64,000 nucleotides of DNA from positions 40,065,001-40,129,000 of the forward strand of contig JAZHRO010000003.1 in NCBI GenBank assembly GCA_037157565.1. Reading direction: 5' to 3'. This DNA is from Thalassia testudinum. Its lineage: Eukaryota; Streptophyta; Magnoliopsida; Alismatales; Hydrocharitaceae. Shown here piece after piece: positions 1 to 10,880 of this stretch (position 1 is its first letter; the number at the start of each line of letters is the position of its first letter). The translations under genes were made by a program, and so were the position numbers. The notes under the pieces are model-generated. The model saw only the letters and a program-made list of their open reading frames with translations, did no database searches and was not told where the DNA came from.

Positions 1-1186
1 GCATGCCATCTGGGGCTTGCATTTAAGTCGACCACAAGTAGTGCCTACCGTTCTATCATCACAATCATGTGAGGCACGCGATTCAAATCAGAGCACGCAC
101 GATTTGTGGGTGCATCTTGACCATTCGATGCATCATCCAATGGCTGCCAATGCACGCACCAACTTTGCGAATTTCAAACGCAGGCAGCGCATGCTCTCCT
201 CTCGTAATCACAGCCATCCACACCTGATCCAACAGCTGATGATTGCTGTGCCAATCACAGATGCGAGCGTGATAGTTGGGTGTGGGCTTTACAACGACAG
301 AAGAGCGAGCCTCTAGTGACACTTGCAGCTATCACTAAATGGCCTGCGTAGTGCATGCGCCAGCCAAGGCATTAAAGAGGTGCGGATCTTTTGGCGACAG
401 CTTGAGTGGCCTTTAGTGATGCTTATAGCTATCGTTGAATGCTTGTGCGTGGGATGCACCTTTTCCCTCCACTATATGAACACCCCTACACCCCCCATTC
501 CTCTTCATCTCTATCTACTCTACTCCCACTTGCTCCTAAGCTCTAGCAAGCCTACCAATGCTCTATTAGAGCTTACTCTCAAGCTCACAAGGCTCCTATT
601 AGTGTAGCGAACCCTTGCCTCACCAAATATTTGTCCCTCCTGCCATACCCATTCATAGGTTGCCTTGGAGCCATCTTTCTACCTCCATTCCAATAGTAGA
701 TCATCTCCGCCTTCTCACCTCCATTTCGAAACCATGCTGAAGCTTTCCTCTACCTGACATCCTCCTGCATCTCACCTTTGTCGTCCCGCTCCTCACCTCC
801 TTCGTCCAAGCTTCCACCTGGCGCCGTCGTCTTGCCGAACAGCCTATTTAGGAGATTTCTTCTCACCTCCCTCTCTTTTTATGCTTTCATAGTTTATTGT
901 AATTAACATTGGAGTGATATATATATATCATATTTGTTCCATCTCTATCTTGTGATTCATTCTGCTTGTCTTCTTTCAAAAATACAAAAAAAATAGCAAT
1001 ACCATAAAATACCAAAAAGAAACAAAATGAAGTGTGGTTTTCAATTAAAGTAAACGTCACCTCCCTATGTTTGACCCAGGACTCCCTTGGAGTTTCAGTA
1101 TAAATTTTATTTAATCATGAGTTTTGCAACTGCGATGACGGGTTACTTGTAACCTTGATTTCAAACTCGTGAAACACGTGCGATCA
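1..1186 (+). repeat. 5' LTR of F1-a (right two thirds)
   Basis: Matches the 3' LTR at 29278-32468 from about 29925 onward, so roughly the first 650 bases lie outside the window. It ends ...GATCA, as the 3' LTR does. A worn TATA box (actatatgaa) lies near 470-480, where the 3' copy still has TATATAAA. CpG sites of one copy often appear as TG or CA in the other. ORFs in this stretch are not conserved between LTR copies and are not taken as genes. Confidence 0.85.
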
Positions 1187-1189
1187 TCT

Positions 1190-1207
1190 TTGCACCATTG
1201 CCGGTGA
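1190..1207 (+). other. Primer-binding site of F1-a (tRNA-Asp type)
   Basis: Eighteen bases, three after the LTR end, resemble the complement of the plant tRNA-Asp 3' end. Three or four positions differ from the better copy in F3. It would prime minus-strand DNA synthesis. Confidence 0.7.
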
Positions 1208-2522
1208 GGCAATGGAATTTACTTTGTTGTTTTCTGTGCTTCTTTGCATTTACATAGTACTAAGCCCACTTGCCTTTGATCTTCTGTCTTGCAGGTACCC
1301 TGGCATGGAGATCCAAGTGCAGTAGATCGGAGTATGCAGGTAGAGTGTTTTGTAAGTGTCCCCCACATCCCCCCTCACTTGTCCATTTTGCCACAATCAT
1401 AACCAAGACCTAATATACTTAGGTGTTTGCACAAACCCTAGGATAGACTTTCTAAGTCTTGTTTGCCACCTTCACCCATCTCACCCACATCTTACATAAA
1501 AAAAAACAAAAAGATATTTTCTATGGGACGAATCAATCTACACACTCTATACACCTAGATCAAAGGCACATAACCTGACTTGATTTTCATCTACTCGATC
1601 GAGATTTTGACTGTGGACTCGATACATGAATTCAACACATAAAAGTGTAGAAATCATATTAGGTTAATCACCTTTTTGTGCCATAATCGATGGTGCATTA
1701 GAGTTGATTGATTGAATTGTTTGGGTCACACCACCTAATCTAAAAAAGGTTCATTTTGTAGTTGCTCCATAGGATTCAATAACTAGGTCAAGCCGGGTAG
1801 TCCATATTTTCTTGATTTCTAAAGGAAAATACTTGAACACGTGCTTTTAGAAGCAAACTTGGTTTGCCTCACAAAACTTGGTTGAAAGCACCTAATATTT
1901 GAATCCCAAATGCTATTAAGCAAGATTCGAACTCTAAACTCACATCATCATTAATAATCTTGCTTCAAAACCTCTTGGTTGTGAACATTCACACATTCTC
2001 AAGCAAATCATTAAGGGCACAACGCATTAAGGGCTCATCACATTCCATAGCACCAATTTCCCAAGCCTAACTAAAATCAATTAGTCATTGGCCCTAAGGA
2101 TTCATTCGCTCATCGGGATCCAGATTGAGATTATTCATGATTAACCAACTTATACTAGTCAATCTGATGCCTAGCTAGGCGAGTAGCATCAAACGACTGC
2201 GAATGGGGGGTACACTAGGAACCGGAGACGCAAGCCAAAGGAAGAACCTTCTCCCTAGTCCCTCCTTCTAATTGGTCGAATTGTCTGGACATAAGTAGGG
2301 TAAATCATCAATAATATTAGGACGAATTCAGAGAGTCAGTAGACCTTTAGGCTAGCCCCTCTAAGGATAGGCTTGTATTCTTGTACTGTAGGGTTCCCTC
2401 TTTGACCCATCCTTTTGACTTCCTTCCAGTGTATGCTTGGAAGAAGGTCATTGAATCCTAGATTGGAAGGACTTTTAAGCCATTCTAGGCAGTAGAGGTT
2501 GAGCTATAGCCAAGCAAATCAA
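1208..2522 (+). other. 5' leader of F1-a
   Basis: Non-coding leader between PBS and gag. No long ORF. The part around 2170-2300 is homologous to the leader fragment of F1-b on the other strand (15400-15537), which confirms both as leaders of one family. It would hold the packaging signal, but I cannot point to one. Confidence 0.7.
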
Positions 2523-3455
2523 ATGGCTGATCAACAACCACCTCCCCCGCCCCCGAACTTGCAGGAGCAGATTCAGAGGAAGTTGGAAGAATTGCAGCAG
2601 ATGCAGCAATGGTTCCAATGTATGCATGCTCAGGGTGCTCAGCCCTTGAAGGATTTTAACAATCCTTCAAACTATGGGGAACATCCTGGCATCATGATTA
2701 CCACTGGAGAGGTAGAAATGAAACCCCAAGTCTTAGGTTTGATTAAGCATTTCCATGGGCTTCGCTTGGAGGACCCATTCCAACACCTGGAGGATCTGAC
2801 CACTTTGGTTCAGACCAGCATAGCAAGGAATGTGAATGAAGAGCAAATGATCATGAGGCTTTTCCTCCACTCTCTAAGGGTTAAGGCTGCACATTGGTAC
2901 TGGACCATAGGAAGGCCAATTGAAACTTGGGCTACTCTTAAGTCAGCTTTCTTTAAGAAATTTTTCCCTACCGGAAGGACCAATGCCTTGCAACGGGTGA
3001 TTACCACTTTCACCCAGAGGTTGGGGGAATCGTTTCATGGTGCTTGGGAGCTATTCCAGGAACTTTTGAGGAAGTGTCCACACCACGAGGTGCCGAAATG
3101 GCAACTCATGCAGATCTTCTTTCACGGGTTGACTAAACAACTACGTAATCAAGTGGATGCCTCCTGCAGATGTAATTTCCTCAACAGGGATGCAGATAGC
3201 GCATACAACCTGTTTGAGGAAATGAGTGAGAACTCAATTAATCACACCTCCATGGATGCATTCAACCTGTCCCAACAACCTAGGTCAAGTGCTAATGAGA
3301 TCCAGGATTCTCATTCATTTAACATGGAATTAATTTGTAATAAACTAGATAAAATGGACTTGGTTGCTAAGAGAATGGAAGAATGGATGTCTAGGAATTC
3401 AGGAAACACTTCTATACATACTCAATCCCAAAATTTAGGATTCCATTCCTCATGA
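2523..3455 (+). pseudogene. gag: gag of F1-a (capsid part)
   Basis: Structural capsid protein of an Athila-like element. I start at the ATG at 2523 (MADQQ, then six prolines); an upstream in-frame TTG at 2499 is less likely. Residues about 15-45 are Gln-rich and probably helical. The retrotransposon gag core follows, with KAAHWYW near 2885, FFKKFFP near 2950, and the helical ELLRKCPHHEVPKWQL stretch near 3062-3105. The F1-b and F1-c copies have the same core. I see no CCHC zinc knuckle, unlike F3. The frame is open for 310 codons and then ends in TGA, but homology to the other copies continues past it, so this is a decayed gag-pol rather than a free gag ORF. Confidence 0.8.
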
Positions 3456-4523
3456 GATCCCATGGGGTAGGAATTAATGAACCAACTTGATTCAGCTCAT
3501 CCTGTGAGCTAGGATTTCTCAGAATCTTATGGGTTCCAAACTAGGGCCTTTGATACCAATTTTTCTGATCCTTCCTTCTCTCCATCCTCATCCTATGAGG
3601 ATGCGTATGCAATGCAGGAGAATGTTATCTCCAACCTGTATTCCAACACTTATTACTTTGGATGGAGGAACCACCCTAACTTCTCCTGGAAAAATCAGTG
3701 GCAACAGGCCCAAACTCGACCCAGCAACTATGATCTCAAAGACCTATGTGTCAGGGTCAAGTATACACCCAGTTGCCCATGAGACTGGTTACTCTGCCAT
3801 CTTGGAATGCCCAATAATCTATAGGGCAGGCTGATTTAAACTGGAATATGGTGAAAATGCAAGGATCCATGCTTCAGCTTATGCAGCAAATGAAGACATC
3901 ATTTGATAACTTGCAATCTGGGTTAATTGCTAACAGCAACAACCCGGATCTCTTCCATCCCAACCCATACCCAACACACACAATTTGAAAATCAGGGTAA
4001 CAGAGCCCAAGCGTACGAGAATCAAAGGAACTTACACACACATGCTTAGTTGGTTGAGTAGGGTCCCTCATCATCTTCTTCTGGTTACATGACTAACCGA
4101 GGCCCTCCAATCTTCACTAACCAACCTCGAGACCCAAACCCATATGCCTCTACAAACTTTGTCACCTTGAGAAGTGGAAAGCAAACCTGAGATCCTAAAT
4201 TATCTTCTAGATGCCAAAACCCTGGGGAGCTTGAGAGTGAAGAGGAGATTGAAGAAGACAATAAGGCCCAGGGATCGAAAATTGAAAATTCCACCCATAT
4301 CCCGTTCCCTGAAGCCCTATTGAAAGCCAAGAAGAAGACAACCCTAGATAGCAACGAGGAGCTCCTGGATTTATTCAAGAGTGTAGAGATCAATATTCCG
4401 CTCCTCGATGCTATTAAGCACATCCCAGCTTATGCTAAAATTTTGAAAGAACTATGTACCCAAAAGCGTAAACCAAGAGAACCCACTCCGAGGAAGGTGA
4501 TTTTCTCTGAGTAGGCAAGTTCT
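3456..4523 (+). pseudogene. gag C-terminal and linker region of F1-a, decayed
   Basis: Homology to F1-b gag continues here in several frames: the SSSYEDAYAMQENV block near 3585-3630 and the NHPNFSWKN block near 3670-3695. Further on come a Pro/Asn-rich linker (3700-4200), an acidic stretch (ELESEEEIEED-like, 4228-4260) and the conserved VEINIPLLDAIKHIPAYAKILKELC block (from about 4385) that precedes protease in all F1 copies and in F3. Several stops and at least two frameshifts interrupt it. Confidence 0.7.
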
Positions 4524-4960
4524 GTGATCCTGCATCACCTTCCTCAAAAGAAGAAAGATCCGGGTGCCCCCATGATCTCGTGCATTATTGGGGAATATAC
4601 TTTTGATAGGGCACTATTGGATCGAGGTGCGTCCATCAACCTAATCTCGACTTCTCTTTATGAGAGGTTTATGTTAGGGGAACTTAGGCCAACCTCAGTA
4701 ATGCTAGAATTAGTGGACTGATCGGTCACCACACTGAGAGGTGTTATTGAGGATGTAATTGTCAAGGTCAAGGATTTTTATTTTCCTGTAGATTTCCTCA
4801 TCCTTGACATGAATGTACCTAATGATTTGAGGACCACGCCCATCATTCTGGCGTGTTCATTCCTAGATATCACCAAGGCCAACATAAACTGTGAAAGCAG
4901 TAGTATGGAGATCGCCTTTGGGGATAAGAAATTAACTCTGATATTTTTAAGGCGATAAGA
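4524..4960 (+). pseudogene. Aspartic protease domain of F1-a
   Basis: Retropepsin-like domain that would cut the polyprotein. KKKDPGAPMISCIIG leads into the active-site segment ALLDRGASINLI, with the catalytic Asp codon at 4620-4622. The usual Athila motif is DLG; here it is DRG. The flap and second half follow (GVIEDVIVKVKDFYFPVDFLILDM, then the block ending ANINCESSSMEIAFGD). A TGA at about 4719 breaks the frame. It sits between gag and RT, as in other Ty3/gypsy elements. Confidence 0.75.
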
Positions 4961-6280
4961 GGAGCTCAAGGAACAGGATCTTGAGACTTGTATGACAATC
5001 AGTGCACTCGAGGACTCCACCAGCTTTAGCGAACCCAACCCACAACCCTTCGTGGTAGACCTGCCACATCCTGAAGTGGCCATTTATTTTGTTCATTCCC
5101 TGCCTCTTCCACTGGATCGTTCTGATGAATCTTCATCAGCATCCTCCCTACCTTCTATTATAAACCCACCCCGACTAGAATTAAAATCATTGCCCAAAAG
5201 TTTTAAATATGAGTTCTTAGGACCTAAAAGCATGCTCCCTGTGATTATTAGTGCTGATTTCACTAAGGAGCAAGAATCGAGGTTAGTTAAGGTCCTTAAG
5301 AACAATAAGGAGGCAATTAGATGGACCATCCACAACCTTAGGGGGATCGAGCCATCTTATTGTAATCATCGTATTTTTAGGGAAGATGGATCCCACCCTT
5401 CTCATAAAATGCAAACAAGACTAAACCCAAATATACGAGAAGTGGTCAAGAAGGAGATAATGAAGTAGCTCGATGCTAGGATTATTTATCCAATCTCGGA
5501 TAGTCCGTGGATTATCCCTGTTCAGATTGTACCCAAGAAGGCAGGAGTAACTGTTATGACTAATGAGAAAGGGGAAACCTTCACCACTCATTCAGCTTCT
5601 GCTTGGAGAGTCTGTATTGACTATAGGAAGCTGAACACAGCCACTAAAAAGGATCACTTTCCCTTGACATTCATCAATCAAATCCTTGAAAGGTTAGCTG
5701 GGAAAAAATATTTTTGCTTCCTGGATGGTTATTGCAGATATAACCAAGTCCCTATCCATCCTGAACACCACGAAAAGACAACTTTCACATTTCCCTATGA
5801 AACCTTCGCATTCCATAGAATGTCGTTTGGGCTTTGCAATGCACCTGCGACTTTCCAAAGGTGCATGCTGGCCACCTTTTCTGACATGGTGGGAAATTGT
5901 CTTGAGGTGTTCATGGATGATTGCTCTATTTTTGGAGATTCTTTTGAGTCCTGACTGGCTAACCTGGAATTGATCCTCCAGAGATGCATCAAAACTCAGC
6001 TGGTCCTTAGCTTGGAGAAGAGCCACTTCATGACTCAGGAAGGCATTGGCCTGGGTCACGTGGTCTCTAGTTGGGGTATTGAAGGTGATAAAGCTAAGGT
6101 CGATGCTATCTTTAGACTTCCTCCACCCACATCCGTAAAATAGATTTGCTCTTTCCTTGGGCATGTGGGTTTTTACAGAAGATTCATTAAGGATTTCTCG
6201 AAGGCTGGTCAGCCCATGAGTAACCTTCTAGCCAAAGACAAGCCATTTGAGATTGATGAATCATGCCGTAAGGCATTTGC
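4961..6280 (+). pseudogene. Reverse transcriptase of F1-a
   Basis: RNA-dependent DNA polymerase domain. From 4992 an acidic Ser/Pro-rich spacer leads into the conserved LKSLPKSFKYEFLG block and the TIHNLRGIEPSYCNHRIF block. TAG at 5466 replaces the conserved Trp codon of IMKWLD. RT motifs then read WRVCIDYRKLN (from about 5600), FCFLDGYCRYNQV, RMSFGLCNAPATFQRCM and FMDDCSIFG, so the catalytic Asp pair is intact. A TGA at 5952 replaces the Cys after SFES. The thumb/connection part continues to about 6280 with FLGHVGFYRRFIKDFSK, preceded by a TAG where Gln is expected (about 6141). Confidence 0.82.
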
Positions 6281-6677
6281 TTTATTAAAAATGGCAGTCA
6301 CCTATGCCCTGGTGTTGTAACCACCGATCTGGACAACCCCATTTGAGATTATGGCTGACACATCTGATTATGCCATCGGGGCTATCTTGGGTTAAAAGAT
6401 TAAGAAAAAGCCCTCTGTGATATACTGCGCTAGCAAGACTTTGGACGAGGCCTGAGGGAACTACACCATTACTGAAAAAGAATTGCTAGCCACAGTTTTC
6501 ACTTTAGAAAAATTGAGGGCTTATTTGTTAGGTTCTCATGTCATCATCTATGCCAACCACTCGACCTTAAAGTATCTCTTGGCCAAAAAGGATGCCAAAC
6601 CCTTGCTTATTCGCTGGATTCTGCTACTTCAAGAATATGATCGTGAAATCGGGGATTAAGTCAAGGCACAAAATGTA
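6281..6677 (+). pseudogene. RNase H domain of F1-a
   Basis: Degrades RNA in RNA/DNA hybrids. Visible blocks: [48 protein letters not shown] and LGSHVIIY. The Asp expected after VIIYA is Asn (codon 6555-6557), a G-to-A change that would remove a catalytic acid. TAA at about 6393 stands where Gln is expected (ILGQK). The domain ends with the conserved NVVADHL. Confidence 0.75.
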
Positions 6678-7577
6678 GTGGCGGACCACCTCTTGAGAAT
6701 CCTAGTTGATTCTCATCATCCAGATGTTTTGATCTCTGATGCTTTTCCGGATGAGACTATCCTTACAGGCTTGGGTATCCGAACCCCCTGGTTTGCAGAT
6801 ATTGTCAATTATTTGGCCGTTGGTCAAATCCCCCAGGATTGGACCAAACAACTACGAGATAGACTTGTGTCTGAAGCCAAATATTATTTGTCAGATGATC
6901 CCAACCTGTACTACATCAATGCAGTCCAGATTATTCATCGATGCATCTCGAAAATTGAGTTCCACAACATACTCGAGTTCTGCCACACATCTGCTTGTGG
7001 TGGACACTTTTTCGGGAAAAAGATGGTAGCAAAAAACTTGCAATCCAGATTCTATTGGCCATCTTATTTAAGGATGCTCAGGAATTCTCAAAGTCTTGCA
7101 CTAGATGCTAAACACTCGGGAACATGACTAAGAGACATATGATGCCTCTAAACCCAATTCTCTCCGCCAAAATTTTTGAAATTTGGGGCATCGACTTTAT
7201 GGGACCCTTCCCTCCTTTATTTTAGACACTAGTATATTCTGGTCGCTGTTGATTACGTGTCCAAATGGATTGAGGCAATTCCCACCTGGACCGATGACCA
7301 CAAGGTGGTCATCGATTTTGTGAAGAAAAATATCCTCAGTCAGTTCGGGATTCCTACGGCAATTATCAGTGATGGTGGCACACACTTCACTCATGCCCAG
7401 TTTCAAAATTTATTGGGGAAGTACTGGGTGAATCATAGGATTTCCACACATTACCATCCTCAGACGAATGGATAGGCTGAGGTCTCCAATCGGGAGAACA
7501 AAAATATTTTGCAGAAGATCGTTAGGTCTGATAGGATGGATTAGACCCAAAAGCTAGATGATGCACGTTGGGCCAAC
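6678..7577 (+). pseudogene. Integrase of F1-a, N-terminal and core part
   Basis: Inserts the cDNA into host DNA. The spacer PWFADIVNYLAVGQIPQDW is followed by a zinc-finger region with HRC, EFCH and CGGHF blocks near 6935-7010; the C-x2-C half is worn. The catalytic core shows WGIDFMGP (near 7185), [21 protein letters not shown] and AEVSNRE, i.e. the D, D and E positions are recognisable. Stops include TAG for Gln in NGQAEVSN (about 7474) and TAG for Trp in DWTQKL (about 7542). Similarity ends in LDDARWA where F1-b is inserted; the rest is at 27384. Confidence 0.82.
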
Positions 7578-7582
7578 CAAAT

Positions 7583-8932
7583 AGGTGGCATGTGTTTCAC
7601 GAGTTAGACATCGGGGTTACAAGTAACCCGTCATTATAGTTGCAAAACACGTCGATCAGATAAAAATTATACCGAAACTCCAAGGGAGTCCTAGGTCAAA
7701 CACAGGGAGGTGTCATTTACTTTAATTGAAAATCGTGCTTCGATTTATTTCTTTTTGGAGTTTTAGGGTTTTGTTATTTTTTTGTATTTTTGTAAGAAGA
7801 AAACAAGCAAACGAATCATAAGATAGAGATGGAATGAAAAAGGTATAGATATCACTTTAATGACTATTACAATCTACTATGAAAGCATAAAAAGAGAGGG
7901 GGGTGAGAGGAAATCTCCCAAATCGACTTTACGGCGAGATGACGGTACCTGGCGGAAGCTCAGACGAAGGAGGTGGGAGTGGGACGATGGAGGTGAGATG
8001 CAGGAGGATGTCAGGTTGAGGAAAGCTTCGACGTGACTCCGGAATAGAGGTGAGAAGATGGAGATGATCTGCTACTAGAATGGTGGTGGGAGGATGGCTC
8101 CAATGCGACCTATGAAGGGGGATGGGAAATTGGAGGAGGGGCAGAGGTTTGCTACACTAATAAGGGCCTTGGGAGCTTGAGAACAAGCTCTAGTGGAGTG
8201 GTGGTAGGCTTGCTAGAGCTTGGGAGTAGGTAAGAGTAAAGTAGGTAGAGATGGCTCGGAAGGGAGGGGGTGTAGGTCCTTTTATAGTGGAGGAGAAAAA
8301 GTATGGAACCATTAGTGACATCTAAGCCATCACTGGAAGCGTCACTATAGGTAGCTCATGACCGCTTATACCAACTAACGCCCAATGCTGGCTTTGCTAG
8401 TGTGCGAAGAATTAGCAATGGCTGTAAGCGTCGCTGTAGGTCCAGTTCAAGCGTCACTGTAGGCCAGTTCATGTGTCGCTGGCGCTGCGGTCCCCGCCTT
8501 TGCCATAGGGGTTGCTACAGAGGTCGGATTGAGTCAATTTTTATGCTGTTAGGATGTGATCATTGACCCCAGTCCATCCACGTGGTCAGATTTGTCATTT
8601 GAAGCTCCAAATTATGTTTCCTAGTCCCTTGGCCATTGATCTTCCTCGGACTGCATATGGTGCTACAGGACTTCGATCGAGGCGTTTTCATAGGCGTTGG
8701 ACTCCAATCATCGTCTTCATCAGATCCATATGATCGGATCGTCAATCCACGCCTCTGAAATAAATATCCTTCTCTCCTAACCATTAAAAGGACACAACTA
8801 ACCTAAATTATATACAACTACTCTAAATGTAGAATGATGCATGCTATGCAATATTTATAACATGAAATGAAATTCTAACCCTAGGAACATGCATGAATAG
8901 GCATTTTATCATGAATTCAGGTGTGTTCATCA
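7583..8932 (-). repeat. 3' LTR of F1-b
   Basis: Reverse complement begins TGATGAACAC and matches the other F1 LTRs throughout. It is about 140 bases shorter than the 5' copy because a G-box-containing block present at about 26800-26965 is missing. The 3' terminus is worn (expected ...GATCA). TTTTATAG at 8280-8287 is its TATA box on the minus strand. Short direct repeats of the type GCGTCACTGTAGG lie near 8335-8480. Confidence 0.85.
8280..8287 (-). promoter_or_regulatory. TATA box of the F1-b 3' LTR
   Basis: CTATAAAA on the minus strand. The same box sits at the same LTR position in the solo LTR (10174), F1-b 5' LTR (26569), F1-a 3' LTR (30393) and F1-c LTR (35828), each followed by a CA-rich short 5' segment. 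Confidence 0.6.
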
Positions 8933-9107
8933 TACCCCTATGCTTACTTTTTGCTAGTCCCTAGCAAAGTTAACCTACATGCTATGTATAAAAATAGAAT
9001 CAGGGTTAAGTATTTAGGTAAAATTCATTGATTGCTTTAGAAAATCTCAACCCTAAGACCTAATTACAAAAACTCAACAATGTCCGCGTGTCTGCCAAAA
9101 TGCAGAC
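8933..9107 (-). other. PPT, hairpin and 3' UTR end of F1-b
   Basis: On the minus strand: the hairpin with 7-bp arms TTTGCTA/TAGCAAA (8950-8968), then GTAAGCATAGGGGTA, the polypurine tract next to the LTR. The stretch up to 9107 is the end of the family 3' UTR; it is interrupted here by the solo LTR and goes on at 10886. Confidence 0.75.
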
Positions 9108-10880
9108 CAATGAACACACAAAAATTCATGATAAATTGCTTATTTTTAATAGTTCCTTGGCTTAGCACTGCATATCATGTTATAAATATTGCATAGCATG
9201 CATCATTCTGCATTTAGAGCAATTTATATTTTAGGTTAATTAGGTCCTTTTTTTGGCCAGGAGAAAAGAGGATTTATTTTAGGGCCTTGGATGGACGATC
9301 AGATAATACAGATCTGATTGGGATGACGGTCGGAGACTAACTCCTCTAAAATTGTCCAGATCGGAGTCCCGTAGCATCACATTAAGCTTGAGGAAGATCA
9401 ACGGCCAGGGGGGCAATGAGACATCCATATGGGTTTCGGATGTAAAATTCGACCATACGGATGGATCCGGAGTGACGATCGCAGTTCGGCATCGTGGGAA
9501 TCATCTTGCTCTAAGCACCGTAGCACCCTCTACAAGAAGAAGATGGATGGCTTAGATGGTGCCACGTGGTGCCATCCAGACCGCCCAACACCGGCCAGTA
9601 GCATCGCCCAACTCCTTCATCCGCACGCTTCAATCCTAGCCGTTGGATCAAGATCCAACGGCTGGGAAGCAGACGCACCAAGCCGCTCCAAACGACACAA
9701 GGGAAGGATTTCTGCAATGGTGGGAGCGCTGGTTTGCAAAGGAGGGGCGCGAGTTCGAATCCCCGCAGCCCCCTTAATTTCCAATTTGGCCAGCCGCTCA
9801 GCAGCAGTCATGCAGCACGCAGCAGTAGCAGCGTAGCATACGAGTACGCGCATGCCAGCGCACGCCAACGCGTGCGCGACGTGGGTACGTAAAGTGCACA
9901 GCGTTAGCGGAGCGCACTCCAGCAGGGAGACGCGCGGATCTTCAGCGATGCACCTTTAGTGACGCTTGTAGCTGTCACTATTGATCTACGCACGCCCGCA
10001 AGAGGATTTGATAGGTGGATCGTCAACGACAGCTATAGCGACATTTGTGGACGTCACTAAAGGCCCATGTATGCCAACAAGAACAATTGAAGGCGGATCT
10101 TCAACGACAGCTGCAGTGATGTTTGTGGACATCAGTAAAGACCCAGATAGGATTTTTGCCTCTCCTCCTCAACTATAAAAGGACCTACACCCCCTCCCTT
10201 CCAAGCCATCTCCAGCTACTCTACTCCTAAGCTCTAGTAAGCCTACCAATGCTCCATTAGAGCTTGTTCTCATGCTCCCAAAGTGCCTATTAGTCTATCG
10301 AATCTCTACCCCACCAAATACTCCCCAAACTTCCCATCTCCCTTCATTGGTCACCTTGGAGCCGTCCTCTCACCTCCACTCCGGTAGTAGATCAACTCCG
10401 TCTTCTCATCTCCATTCCGGAGCTACACCGAAGCTTTCCTCAACCCAATGTCCTCCAGCATCTCACCTCCATCATCTTGCTCCTCACCTCCTTCGTCCGA
10501 GCTTCTACTAGGTGGCATCGTCTCGCCGAACAGCCGATTTGGGAGATTTCCTCTCACCTCCCTCTCTTTTTATGCTTTCATAGTTTCTTGTAATTGACAT
10601 TAGAAGTAATATATTAGCTTTGTTCCAAATCTCTATCTTGTGATATGTTTGCTTGATTTCTTTTATTTTAAAAATACAAAAAAAATATCAAAACCCTAAA
10701 ACACCAAAAAGAAATGAAATGAAGTGCAGTTTTCATGTAAAGTAAACATCGCCTCCCTGTGTTCGACCTGGGACTCCATTGGAGTTTCGGTGTACATTTT
10801 ATCTGATCGACGTGTTTTGCAACTATGGTGATGGGTTACTTATAACCCAGATTTCTAAACACGCAAAACACGCCTAACCA
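9108..10880 (+). mobile_element. Solo LTR of family F1, plus strand
   Basis: One full LTR (1,773 bp) with no internal region, left by recombination between the two LTRs of an element. Flanks are CAGAC (9103-9107) and CGGAC (10881-10885), a 5-bp duplication with one mismatch. Removing it restores the 3' UTR of F1-b as seen in F1-a and F1-c. It holds a perfect 12-bp-arm palindrome (9638-9663), a G-box CACGTG (9563-9568), a two-copy repeat with a period of about 78 bp (about 10017-10143) and a TATA box. ORFs here, such as 9429-9836, fall in LTR sequence and lie in the CpG-rich part; I do not take them as genes. Confidence 0.85.
10174..10180 (+). promoter_or_regulatory. TATA box of the F1 solo LTR
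   Basis: TATAAAA about 700 bp before the LTR end, at the position equivalent to the other F1 LTRs. It could still start transcription into the F1-b 3' UTR, antisense to F1-b. Confidence 0.6.

Noticed and set aside
900..930. (AT)n microsatellite in the F1 LTR
   Set aside because: Short and also present as AT dinucleotides in the other F1 LTRs; nothing unusual.
7578..7600. A longer or perfect target duplication for F1-b
   Set aside because: I tried several LTR end choices; the best is CAAAT/CATAC with two mismatches. Reported as decayed, not perfect.
9429..9868. ORFs on both strands in the solo LTR
   Set aside because: LTR sequence; open on both strands because of CpG-rich composition; not conserved in F1-a or F1-b LTRs.
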